This document shows positions 53,461 to 62,730 of a stretch of DNA of 64,000 bases, piece after piece (the first letter of the stretch is position 1; every line of letters starts with the position of its first letter). The stretch is from M3007 sp046329435 (GTDB lineage Bacteria; Bacteroidota; Bacteroidia; Chitinophagales; Saprospiraceae). The stretch is from the NCBI GenBank assembly GCA_046329435.1, contig JAXLUR010000009.1, forward strand, positions 1 through 64,000, written 5' to 3'. The position numbers and the translations under genes are program-made. Below the pieces are notes generated by a model. It was given only the letters and a program-made list of their open reading frames with translations, did no database searches and had not been told where the DNA came from.

Positions 53461-56400
53461 ATGACCATGCCTATCCGCTCACACACCGAAAAGGCGTTTG
53501 AAGACGCCATAGAAGCCGCGCTGCTATCCGCCGAAGGCGGCTGGCAAAAAGGCGATGCCGCCCAATTCAGCCGCCAATTAGCCCTGGACGAAAGCGTGCT
53601 GTTTGCTTTCCTGCACGACACCCAGGCCACCCAATGGCAACGGCTCGAAGTCATACACCGGGGCAACGCCCGGCAAAAGTTCCTCGAACGTTTAGACAAA
53701 GAACTGTCTGCCGTCGGGATGCTCGACGTGCTGCGCAACGGGATTACTGACAACGGCGTGTCTCTCAAATTGGCTTATTTCAAACCCGGCCACAGCCTCA
53801 ACCCGGAAACCGAACACCTTTACACCCTCAACCGCCTGACCGTGACGCGGCAGGTGAAATACAGCCTGAAAAATGAAAACTCCGTTGATCTGCTGTTGAG
53901 CCTCAACGGGCTGCCCGTCGCCACGGTGGAATTGAAAAACCAGTTTACCGGACAGGATGCCGGCAACGCCCGGCGGCAATTCATCGAAGACCGCGACCCG
54001 GCCGAACTGCTTTTCCAGTTCAAAAAACGCGCCCTGGTACACTTCGCGGTCGATACCGACGAAGCCTGGTTCACCACCTTTTTGAACCGGGGCAAAACCC
54101 GTTTTTTCCCCTTCAACCAAGGCCACAACCGGGGAGCCGGCAACCCGCCCAATTCCAACGGGTACCGCACGGCCTACCTTTGGGAAAAGACCTGGCAAAG
54201 GGATAGCTGGCTCGACATTATCGGCCGCTTTATCCATCTGGAAACACAGGTCAAGATCGAGGGCGGGAAAAAGCGCAAAGAAGAGCGAATCATTTTTCCG
54301 CGCTACCACCAACTGACCGCCGTCTGCCAACTGGAAAATGACGCCAAGACGCACGGCACCGGCAAAAACTACCTGATTCAGCATTCGGCCGGCAGCGGCA
54401 AGAGCAATTCGATTGCTTGGCTGTCGTACCGGCTTTACAGCCTTTACAACGCCGACAACCAAAAGGTATTCAATTCGGTGGTGGTGATCACCGACCGCCG
54501 CGTGCTCGACAAACAATTGCAGGACACGATCTACCAGTTTGAGCACAAAACGGGGGTTGTCCAAAAAATCGACAAAAACACAGGGCAGCTGCGCGACGCC
54601 CTGATTTCGGGCAGCAGTATCATAATCACCACCCTGCAAAAATTCCCCTTTGTGCTCGAAAGCATCGCCCGTTTGGCCAAGGATACGGGCATAGATTCGG
54701 ACGACGCCCTGACCCGCATAGCCCGCAATAAATACGCGGTCATCATCGACGAAGCGCACAGCTCGCAAAGCGGGGAAAGTACCAAGGAAATGAAGGGCAT
54801 TTTGGGCGGCAAGAAATACGAAGAGGGCGACGCGGCCGAAGACAGCCCCGACGGCGAAGACTTTATCCGGCAATCCATCCTCGACAGGGGCCGCCAACCG
54901 AACATCAGTTTTTTTGCCTTCACCGCTACCCCAAAGGCAAAAACGCTCGAAGTGTTTGGCGAAAACGGGGAGCCGTCTCATTTGTACTCCATGCGACAGG
55001 CAATCGAGGAAGGCTTTATCCACGATGTGCTCAAGAACTACATGACCTACAAGACCTTTTACAAACTGTCGAAGGCTATCGAAGACGATCCGGAAGTAAA
55101 CAAAAGCAAGGCAAGCCGCGCCATTGCCCGGTTTGTGTCGTTGCACCCTTACAACCTGGCACAGAAAACGGAAGTTATCATCGAGCATTTCCGGCAGGTT
55201 ACGGCTAAGAAGATCGGCGGCAAGGCAAAGGCAATGGTTGTAACATCGTCGCGCCTGCACGCCGTCCGCTACTTTTTCGAGTTTCAGAAATACTTGCAGG
55301 CAAAGCAGTACCACGATATAAAACCCCTGGTTGCCTTTTCCGGCAAGGTACCCGACCCCGACCTGCCCGAAAAAAGCTACACCGAAGCGGAACTCAACGG
55401 CTTTGGCGAAAAGGAGCTGCCCGAACGTTTCGATACCGACGAATACCAGCTGCTTTTAGTAGCCGACAAGTACCAGACCGGCTTCGACCAACCCCTTTTG
55501 CATACGATGTATGTGGACAAAAAGTTGTCGGGGGTAAAAGCCGTACAAACCCTGTCGCGGCTCAACCGCACCCACGGGGGCAAAGAAGATACGTTCGTCC
55601 TGGACTTTGCCAACGAACGCGAAGACATCCTGGCAGCCTTCCAGCCCTACTACGAAGTCACCCTGCTGGAGGAGCCGTCCGACCCTAACCGGTTGTACGA
55701 TCTGAAAAGGGAAATTGAAAAGGCGCAAGTAGTTTGGCAATCGGAAGTGGACAACTTTTGCCGGGAGTATTTCGAGAAAGCCAATGTTTCCAAGCAGGAA
55801 ATCAACCGGTTAATGAATGCCTACATTGACCCGGCAGTAGATCGTTACAAAGCCCTGGAAGACGAAGAACAGAAAGAAGACTTTAAGAACAGCGCTACCA
55901 GTTTTGTCAACGCTTACGGGTACCTGGCTCAAATTATGCCCTTTGCCGACAACGAGTTGGAAAAGTGGTACGCCTACTGCCGTTTCCTGTTGTTGAAACT
56001 ACCCAGGAAAAACCTAAACGACCGTTTCAAACTCAAAGACGAAGTTTCCCTGGAATATTACCGCCTGCAAAAAATCAGTGAAGGCCGAATTGTACTGGAG
56101 GCTAATCAGGAATACAAGATAAAGCCCTCGAAGGAAGCCGGCTTGCCGAAGGCTGCCGACGAATACACGCCGTTGTCTGAAATCATCCATGTGTTAAACG
56201 AGCGCTTCGGCACCGACTTTACCGAAGCGGAACGCTTCAACGTGGAACAGATACAATACGAAATGGCGAACGACGAAGTATTGATCAAACAGGCGTTGAA
56301 CAATCCTTTCGAGGTATTCCGGCAGGGCAGCAGCAAACAGATATTTAACAGCAAGGTGATCGACCGATTGGGCAAGAACCCCGCTTTCTTTACCAAAATC

Positions 56401-56493
56401 CTGACCGACGACGCCTTCGCGGAAGAACTGTTCGCCTACCTGGTAAGGCCGGTTTACCAGCAGATAATTCAGAATTTCAGAGACAGGGTTTAG
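53461..56493 (+). CDS. hsdR: Type I restriction-modification endonuclease/translocase subunit
   Basis: The 1010-residue protein starts at ATG 53461, right after the hsdS stop. An N-terminal PD-(D/E)xK nuclease domain shows NSVDLLLSLNGLPVATVELK then NQ, the conserved D...ELK. An SF2 translocase follows with Walker A HSAGSGKSNSIAWLSYRLY, DEAH in YAVIIDEAHSSQ, FFAFTATPKAKT, and the last helicase motifs VADKYQTGFDQPL and TLSRLNRTHGG. It cuts unmethylated DNA distant from the target. It is intact, while hsdM in front is frameshifted. With HsdM inactive, restriction would also be off, because type I cleavage needs the full complex. Confidence 0.93.
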   Translation: MTMPIRSHTEKAFEDAIEAALLSAEGGWQKGDAAQFSRQLALDESVLFAFLHDTQATQWQRLEVIHRGNARQKFLERLDKELSAVGMLDVLRNGITDNGVSLKLAYFKPGHSLNPETEHLYTLNRLTVTRQVKYSLKNENSVDLLLSLNGLPVATVELKNQFTGQDAGNARRQFIEDRDPAELLFQFKKRALVHFAVDTDEAWFTTFLNRGKTRFFPFNQGHNRGAGNPPNSNGYRTAYLWEKTWQRDSWLDIIGRFIHLETQVKIEGGKKRKEERIIFPRYHQLTAVCQLENDAKTHGTGKNYLIQHSAGSGKSNSIAWLSYRLYSLYNADNQKVFNSVVVITDRRVLDKQLQDTIYQFEHKTGVVQKIDKNTGQLRDALISGSSIIITTLQKFPFVLESIARLAKDTGIDSDDALTRIARNKYAVIIDEAHSSQSGESTKEMKGILGGKKYEEGDAAEDSPDGEDFIRQSILDRGRQPNISFFAFTATPKAKTLEVFGENGEPSHLYSMRQAIEEGFIHDVLKNYMTYKTFYKLSKAIEDDPEVNKSKASRAIARFVSLHPYNLAQKTEVIIEHFRQVTAKKIGGKAKAMVVTSSRLHAVRYFFEFQKYLQAKQYHDIKPLVAFSGKVPDPDLPEKSYTEAELNGFGEKELPERFDTDEYQLLLVADKYQTGFDQPLLHTMYVDKKLSGVKAVQTLSRLNRTHGGKEDTFVLDFANEREDILAAFQPYYEVTLLEEPSDPNRLYDLKREIEKAQVVWQSEVDNFCREYFEKANVSKQEINRLMNAYIDPAVDRYKALEDEEQKEDFKNSATSFVNAYGYLAQIMPFADNELEKWYAYCRFLLLKLPRKNLNDRFKLKDEVSLEYYRLQKISEGRIVLEANQEYKIKPSKEAGLPKAADEYTPLSEIIHVLNERFGTDFTEAERFNVEQIQYEMANDEVLIKQALNNPFEVFRQGSSKQIFNSKVIDRLGKNPAFFTKILTDDAFAEELFAYLVRPVYQQIIQNFRDRV

Positions 56494-56577
56494 GGCCTAC
56501 CCTATCGGGCCAAAAAAGCCCTCAAAATGACCCTTTTGGATGATTTTGTACCTTATTTGTACCCTATTTTTGAGCAG

Positions 56578-56616
56578 TCCGCTTTAAACCATTAATAATC
56601 AATTATTTAAAGCGGA
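56578..56616. repeat. Perfect 11-bp inverted repeat at the right end of the island
   Basis: TCCGCTTTAAA (56578-56588) and TTTAAAGCGGA (56606-56616) flank a 17-base AT-rich spacer, eight bases before the right 17-bp repeat. It could be a recombinase binding site or a hairpin after hsdR. Confidence 0.55.
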
Positions 56617-56624
56617 TTGTTACT

Positions 56625-56641
56625 TTTTGTATTGGAAAGTA
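56625..56641 (+). repeat. Right 17-bp direct repeat (attR)
   Basis: This is an exact copy of 49343-49359. Read with the next base it gives F-C-I-G-K codons and TAA, an intact mnmE end, which fits the original insertion target. Confidence 0.8.
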
Positions 56642-56642
56642 A

Positions 56643-59600
56643 TCACTCCCACCGCCCCACCAATCCCCAAACCGCTTCCTTGCCCCACCGCTCCGCCTGC
56701 CCCGCGTCGAATGGTCCGTGGAAGTGCAGGTAAATGTCGAAACGCACCGGGCCGCTTTGGTCGGCTTTGTAGTTGGTGTGCCAGTAGTTGTTCATGGCGT
56801 ACAGAAACAGGAGCGGCGACGAGGCGTTGCGCTCGAGCCAGATCTTGCGCTCGCGGCGCAGCGGCCGCTCGTCGATCGGGGCGCCGAGCTCGAACAGGGC
56901 CGCCTGAGGACAGGAGACCGTGACGCCCGAAGTGGGGCCCGACACGTCGATCCAGCGCTGTACACTGAAAAAATCGCGGTTGGCGCCGGGAATTTGCCCT
57001 TCTTCCGGACTGATCCATGCATCGCCCACGCCGACGCGGACCGTGACGCTGTCGAGCCGGAAAGGAAAGGCGATGTGCAGGGACTCTTTTTCTCGCACAC
57101 TTTTTTTATCGATCGTCACGGCCAGGTGCAGCAGATCCAGGCTGCGGTATTGCGACATTTCATAACGCACTTCGTAGGCGCCTTCGATCGTGGCACGGGC
57201 CTGCCAGCGCCGCAGGACGGGACCGTTGATCGTCCATTCCTGCCGCAATTTTGACAAATAAAAACGCGAAGGGTCTTGCCCGGCCACGTACACCACCTGC
57301 AAAAGACCGCCGTAGGGCCCTGGCCGCACCCATTCGCGCCCTTTCGCATGCAGGCTGGCAATGGCGCCGGTCTCCGGGTCGTGGGCCGCCTGATAGCCGG
57401 GCGCGACTTCCTCGCCGGGGGGCGGACTGTCCATGCGGGTGAGCACATAGCGCCGCGCGCCACGGGCGGGCACATTGCGGGCCACCAGGATGCGACGCCC
57501 GTCGGGCAACACTTGCGTGGGAACGACCCGACCCGATTCGTCGAGCAATACATTGCCGGGCAGGGTAGCCGGCCAGGTGATCTCTACCACGCCACTGCGC
57601 ACCCAAGGCAAGGGGTTGTACACGACAAATGCCTCGTTTTGTTGGGATTGCAACAATGCCCGCTCGATACGCTGCACGTCGTACCGCGCCGAGTCGAGCA
57701 GGCGTTTTTTGTATTCCCACTGGCGAATGGTGAACGACGCGTCGGGCTCCGAAATGCTGTTCCAGGAACCCCAGGTATGCTCGTGAAACAACAACACATG
57801 CCGTTTGGCCTGGTACCACCAGTCGGCAGGCAGGGTTTGGTGGGTCTGCCGGCTGAGTTGTTCCATTTGGGAAAGCCGGTTGCTGAGTAGGCGGTTTTCA
57901 GCCTCTTCGGCGGCGGTGGAATAGGCACCGTCTTCCCAATAAGGCGTGAATTCACCCGACCAGGCTGGCAGCGTGGCGCCGTATTTTTTTTCAAAAAGAA
58001 CAAACACGTCGTTCACATTGGCCAGTACGAGACGGGGCGAAGCATAGGTGTCGTTCCATTGCCGCACAAAATCGCTGATGGTGGTGTCGATGGTACCGTT
58101 GTCGGCCACGATGTTGTAGCGCCACTGGACCATGTCGTAGGGGTAGGCAGCGGCTTCGAGCGAGTCGAGGTATGCGGCGATTTTGCGCGGACCGCGGTCG
58201 AACACCGCGCCGGGTGCGAAACCGTGCCAGGAGGAATAGCCTTTGCCGCAGGTCCAAAACAGGAGGCTGTCGCGTCCCGAAGCGGATTTCCACCAGAAAG
58301 GCCGGTCGCCCTGCACCAGCAGGGTGGGTCCGATGCGGTCGCCGTAGCCGTAGAGCGATTCGATGTAGTTGGGGCCGTTGGAAAAATAACGCACACCTTT
58401 TTGCGCCAGCGCGGGCACGGCCTCCCAACTAAGGCCGGGGATGTCGCTGAACATGGCCGTCCGGATAGGCAGATCATAGCGCCGGCGCAGGGTATCGGCG
58501 TAGTCGGTCCACCAGCGCAGTTCGTCGGGCGAACACAGGCCGGTGAGGATGTTGGCGTAGAGTGCCGAGAGGCCGATCTGGCCATTTTTCACGGCGGCAA
58601 CGAAGCGCTGCGTTTCATCGGGCGTGGCTTCCCGCAGGAAATTTTCCACGGCCCACAAGGATTCGATGTTCCAGACAAAACGACTGCCCTCGGGGTAATC
58701 GCGGGTTTTGTCGATCATGCGAAGGGCGTCGCGGATATTTTGGGTGTGGATGGCGGCCACGTCTTCCTGGTAGTGCGAATACCCGATGTCGGTATGGGCA
58801 TGGTGCACGAGGTAAATGTCGCGGCGCACCACAGGCCGCAGCCTGAGCTCACGCCGCACGGCCGCTTGCCGACCGATACGGGCTTCGATCACGAGGTTTC
58901 TGGGCGTCGCGACGGCTTCGACAGGAATCGTAAAGGTTTGCAGTCCGTTGCGCAGGGGCTGGCGTTGTTCGGGGCCGCCATCGACGCGGTAACGCAGGGT
59001 ATCCGGGGCGCCGAAATGCAAGACGGTGCATTGCAGGGGCTGCCGGGGCGGGTTGCCGCGCAGGAGAAAAGGCAGGGCTTCGAGGTCTATTTTTTCTTCA
59101 AATGTGTATTGAAAGGTCATGTACCAGTCGCGGCTGTCCATAGCCTGCCCCACCACTTTGAGGCGCAGCGGCCGGCCGGGCGTGCAGTGCGAAGCGGGCA
59201 CGCGCAGATAGGCCACCCCGTGCGCGTCGGCTGCGCCGTCGTTTTTTTCATGGACAAACACGAGGCGGGTGCTGTCGGGGCCCGCGAAGGTCCAGCTGCG
59301 TGGGTAGTTTTGGGGCAAGGTGGAGAAGGTCAGCGCCTTCCGGTCGTCGATATACAGGTCGAAATGCCGGATGCCGCCGCTGGTGCCGGTGGCGTGCGCG
59401 GCAATCCAGCTGAAATACACGTACGGTTCCTTCGGGTCGGCGGGCGCCGTTTCCCACTCGATGGCCATATTGCCGTCGGTGCAGCGGGTGAGCAGGGCCG
59501 TGCGGGCGTAGTCGGGGTAAATAGAGAAATACGGCAGGGTTTCGCCGCGCAGGGTTTTGGCGTAGCCGTTTTGCACGGGGTGTTTGCCCATGCCGGGAAT

Positions 59601-59669
59601 GTCGATCTGGGCCTGTGCGGAGAGGGTCAGGCGGCATAAAATGGCGATGGCGAGGAGAAGGCGTTTCAT
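56643..59669 (-). CDS. GH38-type alpha-mannosidase-like protein, exported
   Basis: The 1008-residue product starts at the ATG at 59667-59669 (MKRLLLAIAILCRLTLSAQ) with a signal peptide; the in-frame sequence upstream translates repeats and is rejected. GH38 features are the metal-binding HHAHTDIGYSHYQED, FVWNIESLW, a nucleophile region MFSDIPGLSW, and HVLLFHEHTWGSWNSISEP. A beta-rich C-terminal half ends FHGPFDAGQAERWG. It would release alpha-mannose from glycans outside the cytoplasm. The stop codon lies at the edge of the island. An N-terminal beta domain of about 300 residues before the catalytic part is longer than in many family members. Confidence 0.85.
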   Translation of the reverse strand: MKRLLLAIAILCRLTLSAQAQIDIPGMGKHPVQNGYAKTLRGETLPYFSIYPDYARTALLTRCTDGNMAIEWETAPADPKEPYVYFSWIAAHATGTSGGIRHFDLYIDDRKALTFSTLPQNYPRSWTFAGPDSTRLVFVHEKNDGAADAHGVAYLRVPASHCTPGRPLRLKVVGQAMDSRDWYMTFQYTFEEKIDLEALPFLLRGNPPRQPLQCTVLHFGAPDTLRYRVDGGPEQRQPLRNGLQTFTIPVEAVATPRNLVIEARIGRQAAVRRELRLRPVVRRDIYLVHHAHTDIGYSHYQEDVAAIHTQNIRDALRMIDKTRDYPEGSRFVWNIESLWAVENFLREATPDETQRFVAAVKNGQIGLSALYANILTGLCSPDELRWWTDYADTLRRRYDLPIRTAMFSDIPGLSWEAVPALAQKGVRYFSNGPNYIESLYGYGDRIGPTLLVQGDRPFWWKSASGRDSLLFWTCGKGYSSWHGFAPGAVFDRGPRKIAAYLDSLEAAAYPYDMVQWRYNIVADNGTIDTTISDFVRQWNDTYASPRLVLANVNDVFVLFEKKYGATLPAWSGEFTPYWEDGAYSTAAEEAENRLLSNRLSQMEQLSRQTHQTLPADWWYQAKRHVLLFHEHTWGSWNSISEPDASFTIRQWEYKKRLLDSARYDVQRIERALLQSQQNEAFVVYNPLPWVRSGVVEITWPATLPGNVLLDESGRVVPTQVLPDGRRILVARNVPARGARRYVLTRMDSPPPGEEVAPGYQAAHDPETGAIASLHAKGREWVRPGPYGGLLQVVYVAGQDPSRFYLSKLRQEWTINGPVLRRWQARATIEGAYEVRYEMSQYRSLDLLHLAVTIDKKSVREKESLHIAFPFRLDSVTVRVGVGDAWISPEEGQIPGANRDFFSVQRWIDVSGPTSGVTVSCPQAALFELGAPIDERPLRRERKIWLERNASSPLLFLYAMNNYWHTNYKADQSGPVRFDIYLHFHGPFDAGQAERWGKEAVWGLVGRWE

Positions 59670-60198
59670 GAGGGAAAGGTAAGGGCAAAATTGGCTGGAC
59701 AAGGGCGGGAGTCGGGTTTTGGAAGTCGGTTTTTTGGGGAAAAGCGTATTGCTGCGCGCTGGATAGGTTGGCCTCAGGAACAAGAAACAGAATTTGACGC
59801 GATGGCGGGAACCGTGGCACTGGGCTAAGCCCAGCGCCAGCCGGCAAAGCCCAGCGCCAGCCAGCAAAGCCCAGCGCCAGCCTGGGTTTTGGGAAAAAGC
59901 GTATTGCTGCGCGCTGGATAGGTTGGCCTCAGGAATAAGAAACAGAATTTGACGCGATGGCGGGAACCGTGGCACTGGGCTAAGCCCAGCGCCAGCCAGC
60001 AAAGCCCAGCGCCAGCCTGGGCCAGCCTGACATTGTTGCCAGGAACAAACTAATGTTAGCGAAAGTCGATGATGCCCGTGGCTATCTGAAACTTGCCCTC
60101 CTGACTTACAGGCAGCGCCTGTTTCCGCAAACAAAGAGGCGCAAAACGCCCCGCCGGCAATTATCTGCCCACGGCTTCAGCCGTGGGTATGCGGAAAA
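59670..60198. repeat. Repeat-rich gap with a duplicated 155-bp unit
   Basis: The stretch from 59741 recurs almost exactly 155 bases downstream from 59896. Nested inside is a 20-bp unit containing AGCCCAGCGCCAGCC, at 59828, 59848 and 59868 in the first copy and at 59983 and 60003 in the second. The rest (60040-60167) shows no gene. At 60168-60187 is the perfect palindrome CCCACGGCTTCAGCCGTGGG. The region separates the GH38 gene from the Pif1-like gene and holds no clear promoter box. Confidence 0.75.
60168..60187. repeat. Perfect palindrome after the Pif1-like helicase gene
   Basis: CCCACGGCTTCAGCCGTGGG is a 20-bp perfect hairpin 11 bases downstream of the helicase stop on the minus strand. 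Similar palindromes occur at ends of IS200/IS605-type elements and in REP repeats; it could also act as a terminator, though there is no T-run. Confidence 0.5.
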
Positions 60199-62646
60199 TC
60201 AAGCAATCCCGCCGTGCCTTTTCAGCCAGCCGAGCACCATCCGCAGTTCGTTGTAAGAATATTGCTCACCAAAGTGCGTCCGGGCATCCGAACAGGAGTT
60301 GGTGTGGATTTCGGTAAAAAACGCCTCGATGTCGTGTACGGCCTCCCGGGGCAGCACGTCGTAAATATCCAGTTCGCCCTGTTCGATAAAATGGATGAGG
60401 TGGCCTTCAATGGTGCCGCGCACCAGGCTGCGTTCGGCGGCGATGTCGTCGATGGTTTTGCCGGATTTAAACAATTCCAGGCTGATTGTTTTGGTATCGG
60501 GTTTGGGTGGGGGCGGCGGATCGGGCAGGGTGATCTGGTGCTCGGGCAGGCGTTTCTCCGCGACGTATTGCCGAATCAGTTCGAGGATAGCAGCGCCGAA
60601 TTGTTTGCTTTTAGCCTGTCCAATGCCCTTGACGGTTTTCAGCAGGGCAATATTGGTAGGCAAAAGGCGCACGATCTCGAGCAGGGTTTTGGTGGGCAGT
60701 ACGGCATAGGGCTCCACGCCGTGATCGGCGGCCACGTCGTCGCGCCATTTTTTCAGCTTGACGTACAGACCCGGGTGCGGCGTCTGAACGAGCGGGATTG
60801 CCGCGCTTGCCGGGCGTTGCGCCGCCTGGAAATCAAGTTCCGCATTGGTTTTTACCCGAAGATAACTCAGCGTGGAGAAACCCTCGCGGCAGACCGAAAA
60901 GCAGGCATTTTTGATAAAAATCTCCTTGTGCAGCTCGCCCAGGGATTCCTGCACGGCTTCCCGCGCGGCTTTGTTGTCGGTCAGCAGCACGATAGACTTG
61001 AAAGCGGGCAAAAGGGCGTCTTTGTGTTGTTCGGCAAACCAGGCGCTGGCCTTGCGGATACGCTCCTGCAAATCCGCGTTTTCTTCGGGCAGTACGGATT
61101 GGGCAAAATACCCTTGCATCTGGGCCTGAAATTTCACAGCCACTGGCTGCACCTGCATTTCCGCGAGGTCGCGCAGCGCCTTGAACTGCTGAAAAATATC
61201 GGGCAAAAAACTGCTTTCGTGGCTGAACAAAGCCCGGTGGGTCAGTTCCAGTCGCCGCGCGAGCGAATCGAAGCTGAACAATTCCAGCATTAAATCGCGC
61301 TGATACTCGTGTTTCGATTGCGTCAGATCGCCTGCTCCAGGCGCGTTTTTATCGGCGGCCTCGGTGTAGTCCTTCACAGTCGAATCGGTGCGCACGCTGG
61401 AATATTCGATGCGCGAACGCAGCACGATGCCTTCGAAACTTTTACACCGGCTCAACGCCACGTACACCTGTCCGTGCGCAAAAGCGGCCTGCGCGTCGAT
61501 GATGGCTTTTTCGAAGGTCAGGCCCTGACTTTTGTGGATGGTGATGGCCCAGGCCAGTTTCAGGGGGTATTGTGTAAAAGTGCCGATGATCTCCTCCGAC
61601 ACCTCTTTGGACTTTTCATTCAGGGTGTATTTGATGTTTTCCCACGTGACCTGCGCCACGGCAATATCCTCCGCATCGCCCGGACAGCGCACATAGATCG
61701 TATCGTCGGCGATGGCCGTGACGCGGCCGATTTTGCCGTTGTAAAAGCGTTTGTCGCGGGTGACGTCGTTTCGGACGAACATGACCTGGGCGCCTTCCTT
61801 GAGTTCCAGCAACTCGTCGGCGGGGTAGGCATGGGCCGGAAAATCGCCGCTGACCGAGGCCTGAAAACGTTGCAACTGGGACGGAAGCTCCGCCAGTTTT
61901 TCGGCATTAATGGCCTGTGCGGCGGCGTTGTGGGCGGTCAGGGTGATGTAGGCTTCCTCTTCGGGCGGGTTAAAATCGGCAACATAGCGGCTGTTGAGGG
62001 CGTCGAGCACGGAGGGATCGAGCTGGTTGTCGCGCACTTTGTTGAGCAGGCTGATAAAACGCTCGTCCGACTGGCGGTAGATGTGTTTCAGTTCGATGCT
62101 TACGGGCGGACTTTGCTGCAAGGCGCGGCTGCTGAAAAAATAGGGCGTGGGATAATACTCGCGCAGCATTTGCCACTCCTCGTCTTTGACCACCGGGGGC
62201 AGTTGGTGGAGGTCGCCGATCATGAGCAATTGCACGCCGCCGAAGGGCTGGTAACGGTTTTTGAAACGCCGCAACACGTCGTCCACGGCATCGAGCAGGT
62301 CGGCGCGCACCATACTGATCTCGTCGATCACCAGCAAGTCGAGACTCTGGATCAGGCGGATTTTATCGCGGGAGAATTTCCGTTGTGCGGAGGCGTCTCT
62401 CGCTGCGCCGGGAAAAAAGGGCCCGAACGGCACCTGAAAAAAGGAATGGATCGTCATGCCGCCCGCATTGATCGCCGCCACGCCCGTGGGCGCCACCACG
62501 GCCATCCGTTTGACCGGCTCCGATTTGATGCGCTGCAAAAACGTGGTTTTTCCCGTGCCGGCCTTGCCGGTCAGGAACACGTTTTTGCGCGTATGACACA
62601 CATATTCGAACGCGAGATCGAGCTGCGGGTTGGATTGCATCGACAT
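60199..62646 (-). CDS. Pif1-like (SF1B) DNA helicase with HRDC and C-terminal HTH
   Basis: The 815-residue protein begins with Walker A NVFLTGKAGTGKTTFLQR, then VVAPTGVAAINAGGMTIHSF, Walker B LLVIDEISMVRADLLD, GGVQLLMIGDLHQLPPV and motif VI HGQVYVALSRCKSFEGI, the Pif1/RecD-like order. A C-terminal HRDC-like domain (about 640-700, PTKTLLEIVRLLPTNIALL) and a helix-turn-helix (LELFKSGKTIDDIAAERSLV) follow, the layout known for RQC/Pif1-type helicases in Bacteroidota. It unwinds DNA, possibly structured DNA such as G-quadruplexes. The start is the ATG at 62644-62646; a second ATG six bases on is possible. Confidence 0.9.
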   Translation of the reverse strand: MSMQSNPQLDLAFEYVCHTRKNVFLTGKAGTGKTTFLQRIKSEPVKRMAVVAPTGVAAINAGGMTIHSFFQVPFGPFFPGAARDASAQRKFSRDKIRLIQSLDLLVIDEISMVRADLLDAVDDVLRRFKNRYQPFGGVQLLMIGDLHQLPPVVKDEEWQMLREYYPTPYFFSSRALQQSPPVSIELKHIYRQSDERFISLLNKVRDNQLDPSVLDALNSRYVADFNPPEEEAYITLTAHNAAAQAINAEKLAELPSQLQRFQASVSGDFPAHAYPADELLELKEGAQVMFVRNDVTRDKRFYNGKIGRVTAIADDTIYVRCPGDAEDIAVAQVTWENIKYTLNEKSKEVSEEIIGTFTQYPLKLAWAITIHKSQGLTFEKAIIDAQAAFAHGQVYVALSRCKSFEGIVLRSRIEYSSVRTDSTVKDYTEAADKNAPGAGDLTQSKHEYQRDLMLELFSFDSLARRLELTHRALFSHESSFLPDIFQQFKALRDLAEMQVQPVAVKFQAQMQGYFAQSVLPEENADLQERIRKASAWFAEQHKDALLPAFKSIVLLTDNKAAREAVQESLGELHKEIFIKNACFSVCREGFSTLSYLRVKTNAELDFQAAQRPASAAIPLVQTPHPGLYVKLKKWRDDVAADHGVEPYAVLPTKTLLEIVRLLPTNIALLKTVKGIGQAKSKQFGAAILELIRQYVAEKRLPEHQITLPDPPPPPKPDTKTISLELFKSGKTIDDIAAERSLVRGTIEGHLIHFIEQGELDIYDVLPREAVHDIEAFFTEIHTNSCSDARTHFGEQYSYNELRMVLGWLKRHGGIA

Positions 62647-62730
62647 AGGAGTGGCGAGCGTATGCTCCGGGTAAAGATGCGCCCATCCGGCCCGTTTGTT
62701 TGCAGGTGTTGAAAAATAAATTTCAATAAA

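Larger units (their letters stand above)
49360..56641. mobile_element. 7.3-kb genomic island inserted at the 3' end of mnmE
   Basis: The segment between the two 17-bp repeats carries hsdM, an Abi-family gene, hsdS and hsdR and nothing else. Without it, mnmE would end TTTTGTATTGGAAAGTAA and be directly convergent with the GH38 gene, whose stop codon starts at 56643. That the right repeat rebuilds a correct mnmE end with TAA is strong evidence for site-specific insertion. No integrase or excisionase gene is present, so the island is non-autonomous or has lost it. Confidence 0.75.

Noticed and set aside
56643..60134. N-terminal extension of the GH38 protein through the repeat region
   Set aside because: It would translate the 20-bp repeats as WRWALLAGAGL-type sequence before a perfectly good signal peptide starting at 59669.
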